Origin: Saprospiraceae bacterium
GTDB taxonomy: Bacteria > Bacteroidota > Bacteroidia > Chitinophagales > Saprospiraceae
Length of the DNA: 64,000 nt
Assembly: GCA_027488135.1 (NCBI GenBank)
Contig: JAIYCH010000147.1
Coordinates: 1-64,000 of the forward strand
Direction of reading: 5' to 3'
Shown: positions 51,877 to 61,068 of the stretch, piece after piece
Layout: every line of letters begins with the position of its first letter
Position numbering within the stretch: position 1 is the stretch's first letter
Notes under the pieces: model-generated
Database searches by the model: none
What the model was told of the DNA's origin: nothing
Seen by the model: the letters and a program-made list of their open reading frames with translations, nothing else
Program-made: the position numbers and the translations under genes

Positions 51877-53838
51877 TTGGCTTCACCGATTTTGTCATCA
51901 AACCTACTACGTTTTAGCCTTATTTCAGGTATTCTCCTTCTACTAGGTTATTTTTATGTCAATAAAGAGGAAAAAGCGCCCATTTCAGACCCCAATGACC
52001 TGAATCAATTAAATGTAGAGGCAAGGACTATTTTTGCCCATCACTGTTATTCTTGTCATGGAGAGGTTAAAAGTAAGGGTGGTCTTCAACTGCACACAAA
52101 AGCAGCTGCGTTTGCCGGAGGGGATGAAGGTCCTGTAATTATACCCGGAGACATTGACAAAAGTGAATTAATACGGCGCATTACCCTTCCCCATAGTCAC
52201 AAAGACTTTATGCCCTCAAAAGGAGAAAAACTAACAAAAGATCAGGTTCAAACGCTTATAAAATGGGTTGAAGCAGGGGCTCCCTGGTCCGATAGCATGA
52301 CTACATCGGTTTACAGATTGGCTCCTTTCGAACATAGGTTGCCCAATGTGCCCGCTCCCAAAAAAGGACTTTCAAATCCTATCGATTTATTTGTCGATGT
52401 TTATTTTGAAAAAAATAAGGTGCAGTGGAAAGATCCTGTTGCCGATCCTTTATTTATTCGAAGGGTTTATCTGGATGTTTTAGGATTACTGCCGACCCCC
52501 TCCGAAATAAAGGCATTCAACGAGGATAAAAACCCTAAGAAAAGAGATAGATTGGTTAAAACATTGTTGTCTAAAGACACCGTTTATGCGCAACATTGGT
52601 TAACTTTTTGGAATGATTTGTTGAGAAATGATTATTCTGGAACGGGTTATATAACGGGAGGGAGAAGCTCTATAACCCCTTGGTTATATGAATCGTTAAC
52701 AAAAAATAAATCGTACGACTCTATTGTTCACCAGCTTATCAGCCCATCAGAACCTTCGTCGGGTTTCATCAGAGGCATTCAATGGCGTGGAACCATCAAT
52801 GCAAGTCAGCGAGTGGAAATGCAGGCAGCACAAAATGTAGCTCAGGTATTTTTAGGCTTAAATTTAAAATGTGCCTCTTGCCATAATAGTTTTATTAGTG
52901 ACTGGAAACTGGAAGATGCTTATGGGTTTGCTAATATTTTTTCTGAGGAGCCCCTCGAAATTTACAGATGCGACCAGCCTACCGGTAAAATTGCCTCAAA
53001 TAATCTTCTTTTTAAATCCTTAGGGACATTAAAAGAGACCACTGACCGAACGGAGCGCTTAAAAGATTTGGCAGGATTATTGGTTCAGGAAAAAAATGGC
53101 CGTTTATCCCGCACTTTTGTTAATCGGATCTGGGCACAGTTTATGGGCAGAGGTTTTATTGAACCCCTCGATTTTATGGACAACTTACCCTGGGACCAGG
53201 ATTTACTGGATTGGATGGCCTTTGATTTTGTGAGGAACGATTATGATATAAAAAAGGTAATGTATCAAATTTTAACCTCAAAAACCTATCAGCAACCGTC
53301 TGTCGCTTTTGAAGAACCTGAAAAATTAATAGCTAAAGATTATGTTTTTAAGGGTATGGTTCGCAGGAGGCTTTCTGCCGAACAATTTGCCGATGCTATA
53401 AGTAAGGCATTTTACCCTGTTTACACCGACTCAAATTTCGTTAAAAAGCACTTTCCGCAAATGAATGAAATAAAATCTCCCTTTGTTAGGGCTTCCATGG
53501 TAAAGAATGATATTTTCATGACCGCCCTGGGCAGACCTAACAGGGAAAATGTAGGGGCAAGTAGAAATAGCCAATCCAATTTAATTCAGGCGCTTGAGGT
53601 GACAAATGGTCAGATATTAAATACAAGATTACAGCTTGGATCAGAAAAATGGTTATTAGCCAGTTTAAGAAAAGACCAGTTAACAGATTCTCTTTTCCTG
53701 AATTTTTTAGGCCGAACCCCGACGGTAAGAGAGAGAAGAGCAACAAATTCCTTATTGTCTGAAAAGCCTAATAGCTCAGAGATTCAAGATTTGGTTTGGG
53801 CGTTAACGCTGCTCCCTGAATTTCAATTGATTTATTAA
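51877..53838 (+). CDS. Cytochrome c-like/DUF1549/DUF1553 protein (PSCyt1 type)
   Basis: 653 residues begun at TTG 51877; no ATG occurs in this frame before residue ~135 and the TTG start yields a good membrane leader (FSLISGILLLLGYFYV). Residues ~47-140 are a planctomycete-type cytochrome domain with heme site HHCYSCH and later MPSKGE; then DUF1549 (DLFVDVYFEKNKVQWKDPVA, FIRRVYLDVLGLLPTPSEI, LKCASCHNSF) and DUF1553 (RLSRTFVNRIWAQFMGRGFI, DLLDWMAFDFVRNDYDIKKV). Its partner DUF1501 follows 19 bp later. The pair is widespread in Planctomycetes and some Bacteroidota; function thought to lie in glycan breakdown but is unproven. Confidence 0.9.
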   Translation: MASPILSSNLLRFSLISGILLLLGYFYVNKEEKAPISDPNDLNQLNVEARTIFAHHCYSCHGEVKSKGGLQLHTKAAAFAGGDEGPVIIPGDIDKSELIRRITLPHSHKDFMPSKGEKLTKDQVQTLIKWVEAGAPWSDSMTTSVYRLAPFEHRLPNVPAPKKGLSNPIDLFVDVYFEKNKVQWKDPVADPLFIRRVYLDVLGLLPTPSEIKAFNEDKNPKKRDRLVKTLLSKDTVYAQHWLTFWNDLLRNDYSGTGYITGGRSSITPWLYESLTKNKSYDSIVHQLISPSEPSSGFIRGIQWRGTINASQRVEMQAAQNVAQVFLGLNLKCASCHNSFISDWKLEDAYGFANIFSEEPLEIYRCDQPTGKIASNNLLFKSLGTLKETTDRTERLKDLAGLLVQEKNGRLSRTFVNRIWAQFMGRGFIEPLDFMDNLPWDQDLLDWMAFDFVRNDYDIKKVMYQILTSKTYQQPSVAFEEPEKLIAKDYVFKGMVRRRLSAEQFADAISKAFYPVYTDSNFVKKHFPQMNEIKSPFVRASMVKNDIFMTALGRPNRENVGASRNSQSNLIQALEVTNGQILNTRLQLGSEKWLLASLRKDQLTDSLFLNFLGRTPTVRERRATNSLLSEKPNSSEIQDLVWALTLLPEFQLIY

Positions 53839-53857
53839 AAGATTCAAATTTGCTGAA

Positions 53858-55288
53858 ATGATAAATACATGGAATAGGCGCGAATTTTTAAAAACTGCGT
53901 CACAAGCTACCTTGGCTGCTTTGGCTGCCGGAGCACCAATATCCTCACTACTAACTAGTTGTGCCAGGTCAAAGCCAATGGATACCAGTACTGCCGACAC
54001 TGTTATTTTACTCTGGATGGCTGGCGGTATGGCACATACAGAAACGTTTGACCCTAAGAAATATACCCCATTTGAAAAAGGTATGGAAGGAAATCGCGTT
54101 CTTTCCACTTTTCCCAATGTTCCGACGGTTCTTGACGGAATATCATTTTCAGAAGGATTGCAGGAAATTGGCAAAGTAATGGATAAAGGGACCGTTATTC
54201 GCTCTTATGTGGCTGCCGATTTAGGACATATTTTACATTCCCGGCATCAATTTAATTGGCACACCTGTTATGAACCGCCACAAACCGTGGCAGCTCCTCA
54301 CATAGGTGCATGGATAGCAAAAGAACTGGGACCTAAAAATCCCGTAATTCCAGCATTTATAGATATTGGCCAGCGATTCACCGTAGGAGAAGCCGAAGAA
54401 TTAAAAGCATTTCACACCGCTGGATTTCTGGGAAATGAATATGGCCCATTCTTTATTCCCGATCCAAGTCAGGGTTTAGATAGCGTTCGTCCCCCGATTG
54501 GCATGAATTTGAAAAGATTTGAAGCCAGAAATAAACTGTATAAGGAATTGACTTCTACTTCACCCATTGGAGAATATGGAAGTGATTACCAAAAAGAATC
54601 TTTGCAACGTTCTATGGAACAGGCATATAGTCTTTTGCATTCCCCCGAATCAGCCGCTTTTAATTTATTGGATGAGCCAAAAGAATCTTATGATGCCTAT
54701 AATACCGGTCGCTTCGGACTGGGATGTTTACTGGCAAAAAGATTGACCAAACAAGGCGCCCGTTTTATCAGTGTGACCACAGAATATGAACCCTTTTTTG
54801 GCTGGGATACGCATGACAATGGTCATACCAGACTGGCGGCAATGAAAAAACAAATAGATAGGCCCATTGCCCAACTCATCAGAGATTTAGATGAATCAGG
54901 GCACTTAGACAGAACACTGATCATTTTAGCCAGTGAATTTAGCCGCGATATGATGGTAGAGGGACGTCCCGACCTGAAAGTAAAGGAGCAAGTCGATCAA
55001 CCAGATATTCTGCACGAACTGAAATATTATGGTATGCACAGGCATTTTACGGACGGTTGTTCAGTATTAATGTTTGGCGGCGGTATAAAAAAAGGATTTG
55101 CGTATGGAAAAACCGCAGACGAAAGGCCATGTAAAACCATTGAAAATCCAATAAAAATTGATGGGCTGCACCAAACTATTTATCATGCCCTGGGCATTTC
55201 TCCGGACACAAATTATGACGTTGAAAAAAGACCTTTTTATACTACGCCCGATGGAAAAGGGAAAGCCGTAATGGATCTTTTTGCATAA
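53858..55288 (+). CDS. DUF1501 protein with Tat-type leader
   Basis: 476 residues; leader NRREFLKTASQATLAALAAG with a Tat RR motif and possible lipobox Cys35 (LLTSCARSK). Body is an alkaline-phosphatase-like fold: AGGMAHTETFDPKKYTPFEK, ADLGHILHSRHQFNWHTCYE, FGWDTHDNGHTRLAAMKKQI, TLIILASEFSRDM and HYTP-like MHRHFTDGCSVLMFGGGIKK. Always paired with DUF1549/DUF1553 proteins, as here. Enzymatic role unknown. Confidence 0.9.
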   Translation: MINTWNRREFLKTASQATLAALAAGAPISSLLTSCARSKPMDTSTADTVILLWMAGGMAHTETFDPKKYTPFEKGMEGNRVLSTFPNVPTVLDGISFSEGLQEIGKVMDKGTVIRSYVAADLGHILHSRHQFNWHTCYEPPQTVAAPHIGAWIAKELGPKNPVIPAFIDIGQRFTVGEAEELKAFHTAGFLGNEYGPFFIPDPSQGLDSVRPPIGMNLKRFEARNKLYKELTSTSPIGEYGSDYQKESLQRSMEQAYSLLHSPESAAFNLLDEPKESYDAYNTGRFGLGCLLAKRLTKQGARFISVTTEYEPFFGWDTHDNGHTRLAAMKKQIDRPIAQLIRDLDESGHLDRTLIILASEFSRDMMVEGRPDLKVKEQVDQPDILHELKYYGMHRHFTDGCSVLMFGGGIKKGFAYGKTADERPCKTIENPIKIDGLHQTIYHALGISPDTNYDVEKRPFYTTPDGKGKAVMDLFA

Positions 55289-55310
55289 AAACTCATTAAG
55301 GCTTACCCGT

Positions 55311-57368
55311 TTATTTTTTGGCGCCAGGCGAATAAATACGTTCTGCCTGAGCCATAACTTTTTGTTTGTCCAACGTCATTGTCTTGGTTTTCTGCGCTAA
55401 AAAGAGAGGAACCTGATCAGCGAAATGAGGATTTTCGGGATGAGAAGAGGCGCCATAGGTATTTACCGTTTCGATGACAGGCAGTTCATTTTTGGGAAAT
55501 TTAACCATCATTACGTAGGCATCACCCCCTACAATTTTTCTTTTTCCTCCTTCGTAGGGGCGACTCCATTGCGGGGCAAGCAAGTCAGGTAATCCACCCA
55601 CAGGAAATTCCTGATTCCCGCGAACTAATTTTTGAATATCACCTAAAGCTAAATCTACTTTTCCAAAATTATCCAGCAGGTATTTTTTAGCGTAGGCTAA
55701 AGCCTTTAATCCCTCCCCTTTAGTAATGGCCCTTGCCTCTTGACCCCTTAGTGCCTTTGCCAAATATTCATAAACGAGCATAAAAACAGCGGCCCCTTTA
55801 CTTTCCGCGGTCCCTTGGAAATCCCAGGTTTTTAAGGTATTTAACAACATATTATCTTGCTCATCCCCTACATTTTCCAAAAGGAAAAGGGAATCAAGTT
55901 GATACATGAAAGTGAGTTTTTCAGGATACTGCCTATCGAATTTAATATCTTTGAAAGTTTGAAAATCAATTTTTGGTATAGATTCAAATCTTTGTCTGAA
56001 ACGGACACTTCTATTATTTTCCATGGTTTCCCACCCATCGGCAGACGAAAACTGGGATTCTTTTAGATTATCGGCGCTTGCTGTAGCTGAAAAAGAAGAA
56101 TGATTGGTATTGAACAAGAAGCCGGAGGCCGGATTAACATATTGGGGAAGATCCTTCAAAGGCCTAAATGCAGTCCACAAAGTAGTTGAGGTATTTCCGG
56201 GCAGTGTCTCGAGCCAATTTAGCTTCGGATCCTCTTTCCTAATCGGCATAAGGGCATTGTTTACATAGAAAATAGTATCATACCGATCGGCATAAACGAT
56301 ATTAAACATTGATAATCCCTGTACGTTTAACGCGTTATAAAAATCAGTAAAATTTTTTCCCTTATTCATTTGATACCATTGATCGAGCGCTCTAATTTCC
56401 TGATTGGCACCTAATCTTACAGAAAAAGCACCTTGTTCATTGATTAAAGTTGGACCATATTTGCTGGAAAAAGCTTTTTTGGAAATAGGAAAAGGGATCC
56501 CCTTCACGCGTAGGCTGACCTTTTTAATTTGTAATTTCTCCCATTGGCCGTCATATTTATAATAATATTTCTTTTTGGGATGCCTTTCAAGTTGAAAAAT
56601 GTCCATTCTGTCGCATAAATTCACCGTATGGGCCCATCCATAATGTTCATTTACCCCATGTAAAATGCATGGACCGCCGGCAAGCAATCCCCCCAAAGCA
56701 TTCCAACCTTCCTCACTTTGAACATGCGCTTCATAAAAAGCTTCAGGACCTTCATTGGGCTGATGAGCATTTATAGCCAGATAAGCAACCCCTTCCGTTG
56801 TTCTTTTAGGGTGCACCGCAATGCCATTTGACCCCATTTTGTCATAGTCAATGAGCCATTTGACCTGATTATTAAAAATTTGCTGCAACGCCTGGTCACC
56901 TCCATTGAATTTGGTCAATGCCAAAACCGATGAAGCAATATATTCTTTAGCCGTGATGGGAAAAACCTTTTTAACGAGCACCTCCTCAGGATGTGCTGCA
57001 GCGTAATCATTTACACCCTGGACATAACCGGCAATAAGTTTTAAAAATTCGGGAGAAAGGGAATTCCATTTTTCCTCTGTCACCTCTCTGCATTGAAACC
57101 AATCAAAGGCATAATCTGCAGCCACCGCATTTTTACCAAAAGCACGTCCCATGGCTTTTTTTGCGGGTAATGCAACCATCTGTAAACTAGCAAACTGGTC
57201 TTCACAATACGCCCAGGCCAAACCATATGAAACTTCAGGATCCGTTTTGGCAAAAATATGGGGTACGCCAAAACTATCGCGAACGATGGTTATTTTAGAT
57301 GGATCTATCTGTCCGTTTACAACATTTAAAAACAATATTAGTCCAATAACAAAAGGAAACCGCTTCAT
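55311..57368 (-). CDS. Penicillin acylase-family (Ntn) hydrolase, acyl-homoserine-lactone acylase-like
   Basis: 685 residues; signal peptide (FVIGLILFLNVVNGQ). The precursor is expected to self-cleave before the nucleophile Ser180 in DYDKMGSNGIAVHPKRT, releasing an alpha chain (~20-155) and a beta chain. Downstream regions (LAINAHQPNEGPEAFYEAHV, GGPCILHGVNEHYGWAHTVN, NFNTNHSSFSATAS) are typical of PvdQ-like acylases. Hydrolyses amide bonds of N-acylated compounds; quorum-quenching or lactam substrates are possible but not shown. Convergent with DUF1501. Confidence 0.9.
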   Translation of the reverse strand: MKRFPFVIGLILFLNVVNGQIDPSKITIVRDSFGVPHIFAKTDPEVSYGLAWAYCEDQFASLQMVALPAKKAMGRAFGKNAVAADYAFDWFQCREVTEEKWNSLSPEFLKLIAGYVQGVNDYAAAHPEEVLVKKVFPITAKEYIASSVLALTKFNGGDQALQQIFNNQVKWLIDYDKMGSNGIAVHPKRTTEGVAYLAINAHQPNEGPEAFYEAHVQSEEGWNALGGLLAGGPCILHGVNEHYGWAHTVNLCDRMDIFQLERHPKKKYYYKYDGQWEKLQIKKVSLRVKGIPFPISKKAFSSKYGPTLINEQGAFSVRLGANQEIRALDQWYQMNKGKNFTDFYNALNVQGLSMFNIVYADRYDTIFYVNNALMPIRKEDPKLNWLETLPGNTSTTLWTAFRPLKDLPQYVNPASGFLFNTNHSSFSATASADNLKESQFSSADGWETMENNRSVRFRQRFESIPKIDFQTFKDIKFDRQYPEKLTFMYQLDSLFLLENVGDEQDNMLLNTLKTWDFQGTAESKGAAVFMLVYEYLAKALRGQEARAITKGEGLKALAYAKKYLLDNFGKVDLALGDIQKLVRGNQEFPVGGLPDLLAPQWSRPYEGGKRKIVGGDAYVMMVKFPKNELPVIETVNTYGASSHPENPHFADQVPLFLAQKTKTMTLDKQKVMAQAERIYSPGAKK

Positions 57369-57442
57369 AATTTAAAGATATTTATTACAATATAGGAAAG
57401 TTATCACAAGTGAATGGATATATGGCAGCGATTTTAATTTTT

Positions 57443-57450
57443 TACATTTG
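57443..57450 (+). promoter_or_regulatory. Possible -7 element of the ABC exporter gene
   Basis: TACATTTG fits TAnnTTTG and lies 83 bp before the exporter ATG. No clear TTG was seen at the -33 position, so this is weak. Confidence 0.3.
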
Positions 57451-57532
57451 CATCGTTTACAAATCAACTAATTGTATAAAGTAAATGTTTACAAATAACT
57501 TCTAAAAAAAATACCCTGGAAAAGCCTTACTT

Positions 57533-59278
57533 ATGAAACCCAAAAAGGAAAGTACTGTTAGTTTGAAATTTGTCTATCAAACCTTCATTCACCCGCGATT
57601 AAATAAATTATCCATTGGTCTTCTTCTTATCATTATCAGTAGATTAGCCAGTCTTATATTACCCGGAGCAAGTAAATATCTCATTGACGATGTCATTCCC
57701 GATAAAAATTTACAAGGGTTAGGCTGGTTATTGGCCGCCGTCGTTATTGCATTAATCATACAGTCGGTTACCTCCTATTTTTTGACTCAGCTTCTCAGCG
57801 TTGAAGGACAATATTTGATTTCTCAGTTGAGGGTAAAAGTTCAAAAACACATCATACAACTACCTGTAAGATACTTTGATAACGTTAAAACAGGAGAACT
57901 CGTCTCCCGCATTATGAACGATGTGGAAGGAGTAAGAAATATTGTAGGTACTGGTTTGGCCCAGATGATTGGTGGTGTCATTACCGCCGTCATTTGTTTA
58001 TTTTTGCTTGTAGCCATTAGCCCCCTTTTGACCCTATATGTCTTAGTTCCCGTCATCATATTTGGCCTCATATCTCTAAAAGCCTTTGGGAAAATCAGAC
58101 CTATTTTTAGGGCAAGAGGCGTCATAAATGCTGAAGTTACCGGTCGATTGACCGAAACTTTAGGTGGCGTAAGGGTCATCAAAGGATTTAATGCCGAACA
58201 ACAGGAAATAGATACTTTTGCCAGAGGGGTAGAAAAATTATATCAAAACGTTAAATCCAGCCTTACAGCTACCAGTTTTGTGACCAGTGCCGCTACACTA
58301 TTGCTGGGATTGGCTTCGGCGGGAATCATGGGATTAGGGGGTTATCTGATCATGACCAATAAACTGACTTTTGGCGATTTCCTTGCATTTACCCTGTATC
58401 TGGGATTTTTAATTGCCCCTATTGTGCAAATGAGTAATATAGGAAGTCAATTGACAGAGGCTATTGCTGGCCTGGACAGAACAGAAGAAATCATGCGTTT
58501 ACCATTGGAAGCCAATGAGGAAGTGCGCAACGTTACTTTAGAAAGGATAAACGGCGATATTCACTTTAACGATGTCAGTTTTGCCTATGATCAAGGAAAG
58601 GAAGTAGTTAAAAATATCACTTTTCATGCTCCTCCAGGGTCGGTTACTGCGCTGGTGGGAACGTCAGGTTCTGGAAAATCAACGATAGCTGGATTGGCCG
58701 CCACTTTTTTAAATCCCGATGCTGGTAACATTACGGTGGACGGTATTGATTTGAGCACCATTAGCCTAAAAAGTTTCAGAAGCCAGTTGGGCGTTGTTTT
58801 ACAAGACGATTTTCTTTTTGAAGGCAGTATAAAGGATAATATTCTTTTCTCAAGACCCAATGCCTCGGCTGAAGAACTAAATAATGCCGTTCATGCAGCT
58901 CACGTTCACGAATTTACTGACCGATTTGGAGATGGTTTAGATACTTTGATTGGTGAAAGAGGGGTAAAATTATCAGGTGGACAAAGACAAAGGATTGCCA
59001 TCGCCCGAGCTATTTTGGCCAATCCACGAGTCTTGATTTTAGATGAGGCTACCTCAAATCTGGATACAGAAAGCGAATCGCTCATTCAGGAGAGTTTAAA
59101 AAGACTCATGGAAGGAAGAACCACTTTTGTTATTGCACACCGATTGAGTACTATCAGACAAGCCACTCAAATATTGGTGGTGGAACAGGGGAATATTGTG
59201 GAAAGAGGTACGCATGATGATTTAATCAAGCTGGAAGGCCGTTATTATTCCTTATATACTTATCAGGCAAGAATTTAA
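57533..59278 (+). CDS. ABC exporter, fused membrane and ATPase domains
   Basis: 581 residues: six-helix membrane domain (~20-320; LSIGLLLIIISRLASLILPG, LAAVVIALIIQSVTSYFLTQ, ISPLLTLYVLVPVIIFGLIS) and nucleotide-binding domain with Walker A GTSGSGKST, Q-loop VLQDDFLFEGS, signature LSGGQRQRIAIARAI, Walker B LILDEATSNLD and His switch IAHRLST. Works as a homodimer (or with a partner) exporting lipids or hydrophobic compounds. Its end overlaps the convergent AraC gene by 53 bp. Confidence 0.93.
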   Translation: MKPKKESTVSLKFVYQTFIHPRLNKLSIGLLLIIISRLASLILPGASKYLIDDVIPDKNLQGLGWLLAAVVIALIIQSVTSYFLTQLLSVEGQYLISQLRVKVQKHIIQLPVRYFDNVKTGELVSRIMNDVEGVRNIVGTGLAQMIGGVITAVICLFLLVAISPLLTLYVLVPVIIFGLISLKAFGKIRPIFRARGVINAEVTGRLTETLGGVRVIKGFNAEQQEIDTFARGVEKLYQNVKSSLTATSFVTSAATLLLGLASAGIMGLGGYLIMTNKLTFGDFLAFTLYLGFLIAPIVQMSNIGSQLTEAIAGLDRTEEIMRLPLEANEEVRNVTLERINGDIHFNDVSFAYDQGKEVVKNITFHAPPGSVTALVGTSGSGKSTIAGLAATFLNPDAGNITVDGIDLSTISLKSFRSQLGVVLQDDFLFEGSIKDNILFSRPNASAEELNNAVHAAHVHEFTDRFGDGLDTLIGERGVKLSGGQRQRIAIARAILANPRVLILDEATSNLDTESESLIQESLKRLMEGRTTFVIAHRLSTIRQATQILVVEQGNIVERGTHDDLIKLEGRYYSLYTYQARI

Positions 59279-60125
59279 CGTCTTTTTTATACTGTTTTGG
59301 ACTTATTCCTTTTTTTTTCTTAAAAATGCGATTAAAGTAAGGAACATCATAAAATCCACTCTGAAAGGCTATTTCTCTAATGGCACTATCAGTGTTTAGC
59401 AGTAAATGGCAGGCTTGTTTAATCCTGAATTCTAGGAGAACTTCAACGAAGGATTGTTGCGTCATACTTTTAAAATACCGACAAAAGGAGGTTGGCGAAA
59501 GGTCAGCTATCCCCGCTATTTTTGTTAAGGAAATATCTTCTTTATAGTGAGTTATAAGGTAGGAAAAAACTCTTTGAAATCGGTTGGTTTCCGAAACCTT
59601 AAAGTCATTTTCTGCGAAAGAAAGATCTATTGGTTTCAGTTGGACGGATCGACTTAACACATCGAGTATATCCATTAAAATCAATATTTGTTGTGTTGGA
59701 GAGGCTGCAATCATTTCGAATAATCTGACGGTAATCTTTTTTTTATCGCTTCCTTGAATGTCAAAACCTGCTTTTGATTTGTCAAGTAATATTTTGATAG
59801 CTATAAATTCATTTAGATTAAAAAAATCTTCCCCTAAAAAATGCTGGTTAAATTGAACAACAATAGCTTCAGATACCTCTGTTTGGTTTTCACTGCTGTG
59901 ATTAATCCAGCAATGAGGTAAATGGGAACCCAAGAAAACCAAATCTCCTTCCGAAAAATCATCTACCTGCTTACCAACGAAACGTTGCCCCTCCCCTCTT
60001 ACAATCAAGGTAAGTTCATATTCCGGATGAAAATGAAAGGGTGCGTCAAATTGCGGTATAGTAAAATGACGTACGAGCAAAGCTTTCGAGGGATCTGATT
60101 TAACCTGTTCAAAAATAGCTTTCAT
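59226..60125 (-). CDS. AraC-family transcriptional regulator with cupin domain
   Basis: 299 residues from ATG 60125; the frame extends to 60182 but the extra 19 residues look non-coding. An N-terminal cupin (FDAPFHFHPEYELTLIVRGE, GDLVFLGSHLPHCWIN) senses the ligand; the C-terminal AraC domain has two helix-turn-helix units (DISLTKIAGIADLSPTSFCR, YFKSMTQQ; REIAFQSGFYDVPYFNRIFK, KKKGISPKQYK). It is divergent from the dioxygenase/dehydrogenase pair at 60259 and probably controls it. Confidence 0.9.
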   Translation of the reverse strand: MKAIFEQVKSDPSKALLVRHFTIPQFDAPFHFHPEYELTLIVRGEGQRFVGKQVDDFSEGDLVFLGSHLPHCWINHSSENQTEVSEAIVVQFNQHFLGEDFFNLNEFIAIKILLDKSKAGFDIQGSDKKKITVRLFEMIAASPTQQILILMDILDVLSRSVQLKPIDLSFAENDFKVSETNRFQRVFSYLITHYKEDISLTKIAGIADLSPTSFCRYFKSMTQQSFVEVLLEFRIKQACHLLLNTDSAIREIAFQSGFYDVPYFNRIFKKKKGISPKQYKKDVKFLPDKYIRNNNGLPA

Positions 60126-60224
60126 AGGATTAAATTTTCTATTTAACAGTAAAATAGCGTAATAAATGATAAAATAAAACAATTATTTGCCAAAAAAGTC
60201 AAAGACCATAAAGTAAAACGAGTG

Positions 60225-60232
60225 TACTTTTG
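60225..60232 (+). promoter_or_regulatory. Candidate -7 element before the dioxygenase gene
   Basis: TACTTTTG fits TAnnTTTG and lies 26 bp before the ATG at 60259. It is inside the 133-bp divergent region with the AraC gene. No clear -33 TTG. Confidence 0.4.
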
Positions 60233-60258
60233 AATCTAAACAAACCGAACGAAAAAGA

Positions 60259-61068
60259 ATGAAAACAACAATTATAGACCAGCCCTTTCAGGTGAGTGAA
60301 GAAGCTATCGCATTTTTCCAAAAAAACAGATTTATAAAGCTGAAAAATGTATTGGATGGCGAAACATTAGCCTATTATGGGGAAGCAATTAGTAAAAAAG
60401 TGGCAGAAATAAATACCCAGGACAAGCCAATGGAACAAAGGGATACTTATGGGAAAGCTTTTTTACAAATTTTTAATCTTTGGAGAGAGGACGAAACCTG
60501 TAAAGAATTTGTTTTAAGTAAAAGGTTGGGGCACATTGCTACGCAGTTGCTTCAAACCAACGGGGTCCGATTGTATCACGATCAGGCGTTGTTTAAAGAA
60601 GCTCGGGGCGGAATCACCCCCTGGCATGCCGATCAATATTACTGGCCACTGGCTTCCGACAAAACCGTTACTGCCTGGATTCCACTGCAGGAAGTACCGT
60701 TAGAAATGGGTCCATTAGAATTTAGCGCTGGGAGTCAGGCGATTGTAGAGGGCAGAGAATTGGCCATCGGGGATGAAAGCGAACAGAAGATAGCGCAAAG
60801 ATTGAGAGTAACTGACTTCGAACACGTTATTGAGCCTTTTGAAATTGGTGAAGTTAGCTTCCATTCAGGCTGGGTTTTTCACAGAGCTGGTGCAAATGAT
60901 ACCGATGAAACAAGAAAAGTAATGACCATGATTTATATGGACAGTGAGATGAAATTGAAGGAACCGGAGAACGAGAATCAGGTGAATGACTGGAATACCT
61001 GGTGTCCGGGGGCAAAGATTGGGGAAATTATCGCCTCGCCCATTAACCCTCTTATTTATTCCAAATGA
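60259..61068 (+). CDS. Phytanoyl-CoA dioxygenase (PhyH)-family protein
   Basis: 269 residues. Non-heme Fe(II)/2-oxoglutarate dioxygenase fold: LYHDQALFKEARGGITPWHA, then DQYYWPLA with the H-x-D iron ligands, TAWIPLQEVPLEMGPLEFSA GSQ, and the distal His in FHSGWVFHRAGAND with Arg for 2-oxoglutarate. Hydroxylates an aliphatic C-H of an unknown substrate. Stop overlaps the next start by 4 bp (ATGA), and both lie behind a divergent AraC regulator, suggesting a small catabolic unit. Confidence 0.88.
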   Translation: MKTTIIDQPFQVSEEAIAFFQKNRFIKLKNVLDGETLAYYGEAISKKVAEINTQDKPMEQRDTYGKAFLQIFNLWREDETCKEFVLSKRLGHIATQLLQTNGVRLYHDQALFKEARGGITPWHADQYYWPLASDKTVTAWIPLQEVPLEMGPLEFSAGSQAIVEGRELAIGDESEQKIAQRLRVTDFEHVIEPFEIGEVSFHSGWVFHRAGANDTDETRKVMTMIYMDSEMKLKEPENENQVNDWNTWCPGAKIGEIIASPINPLIYSK

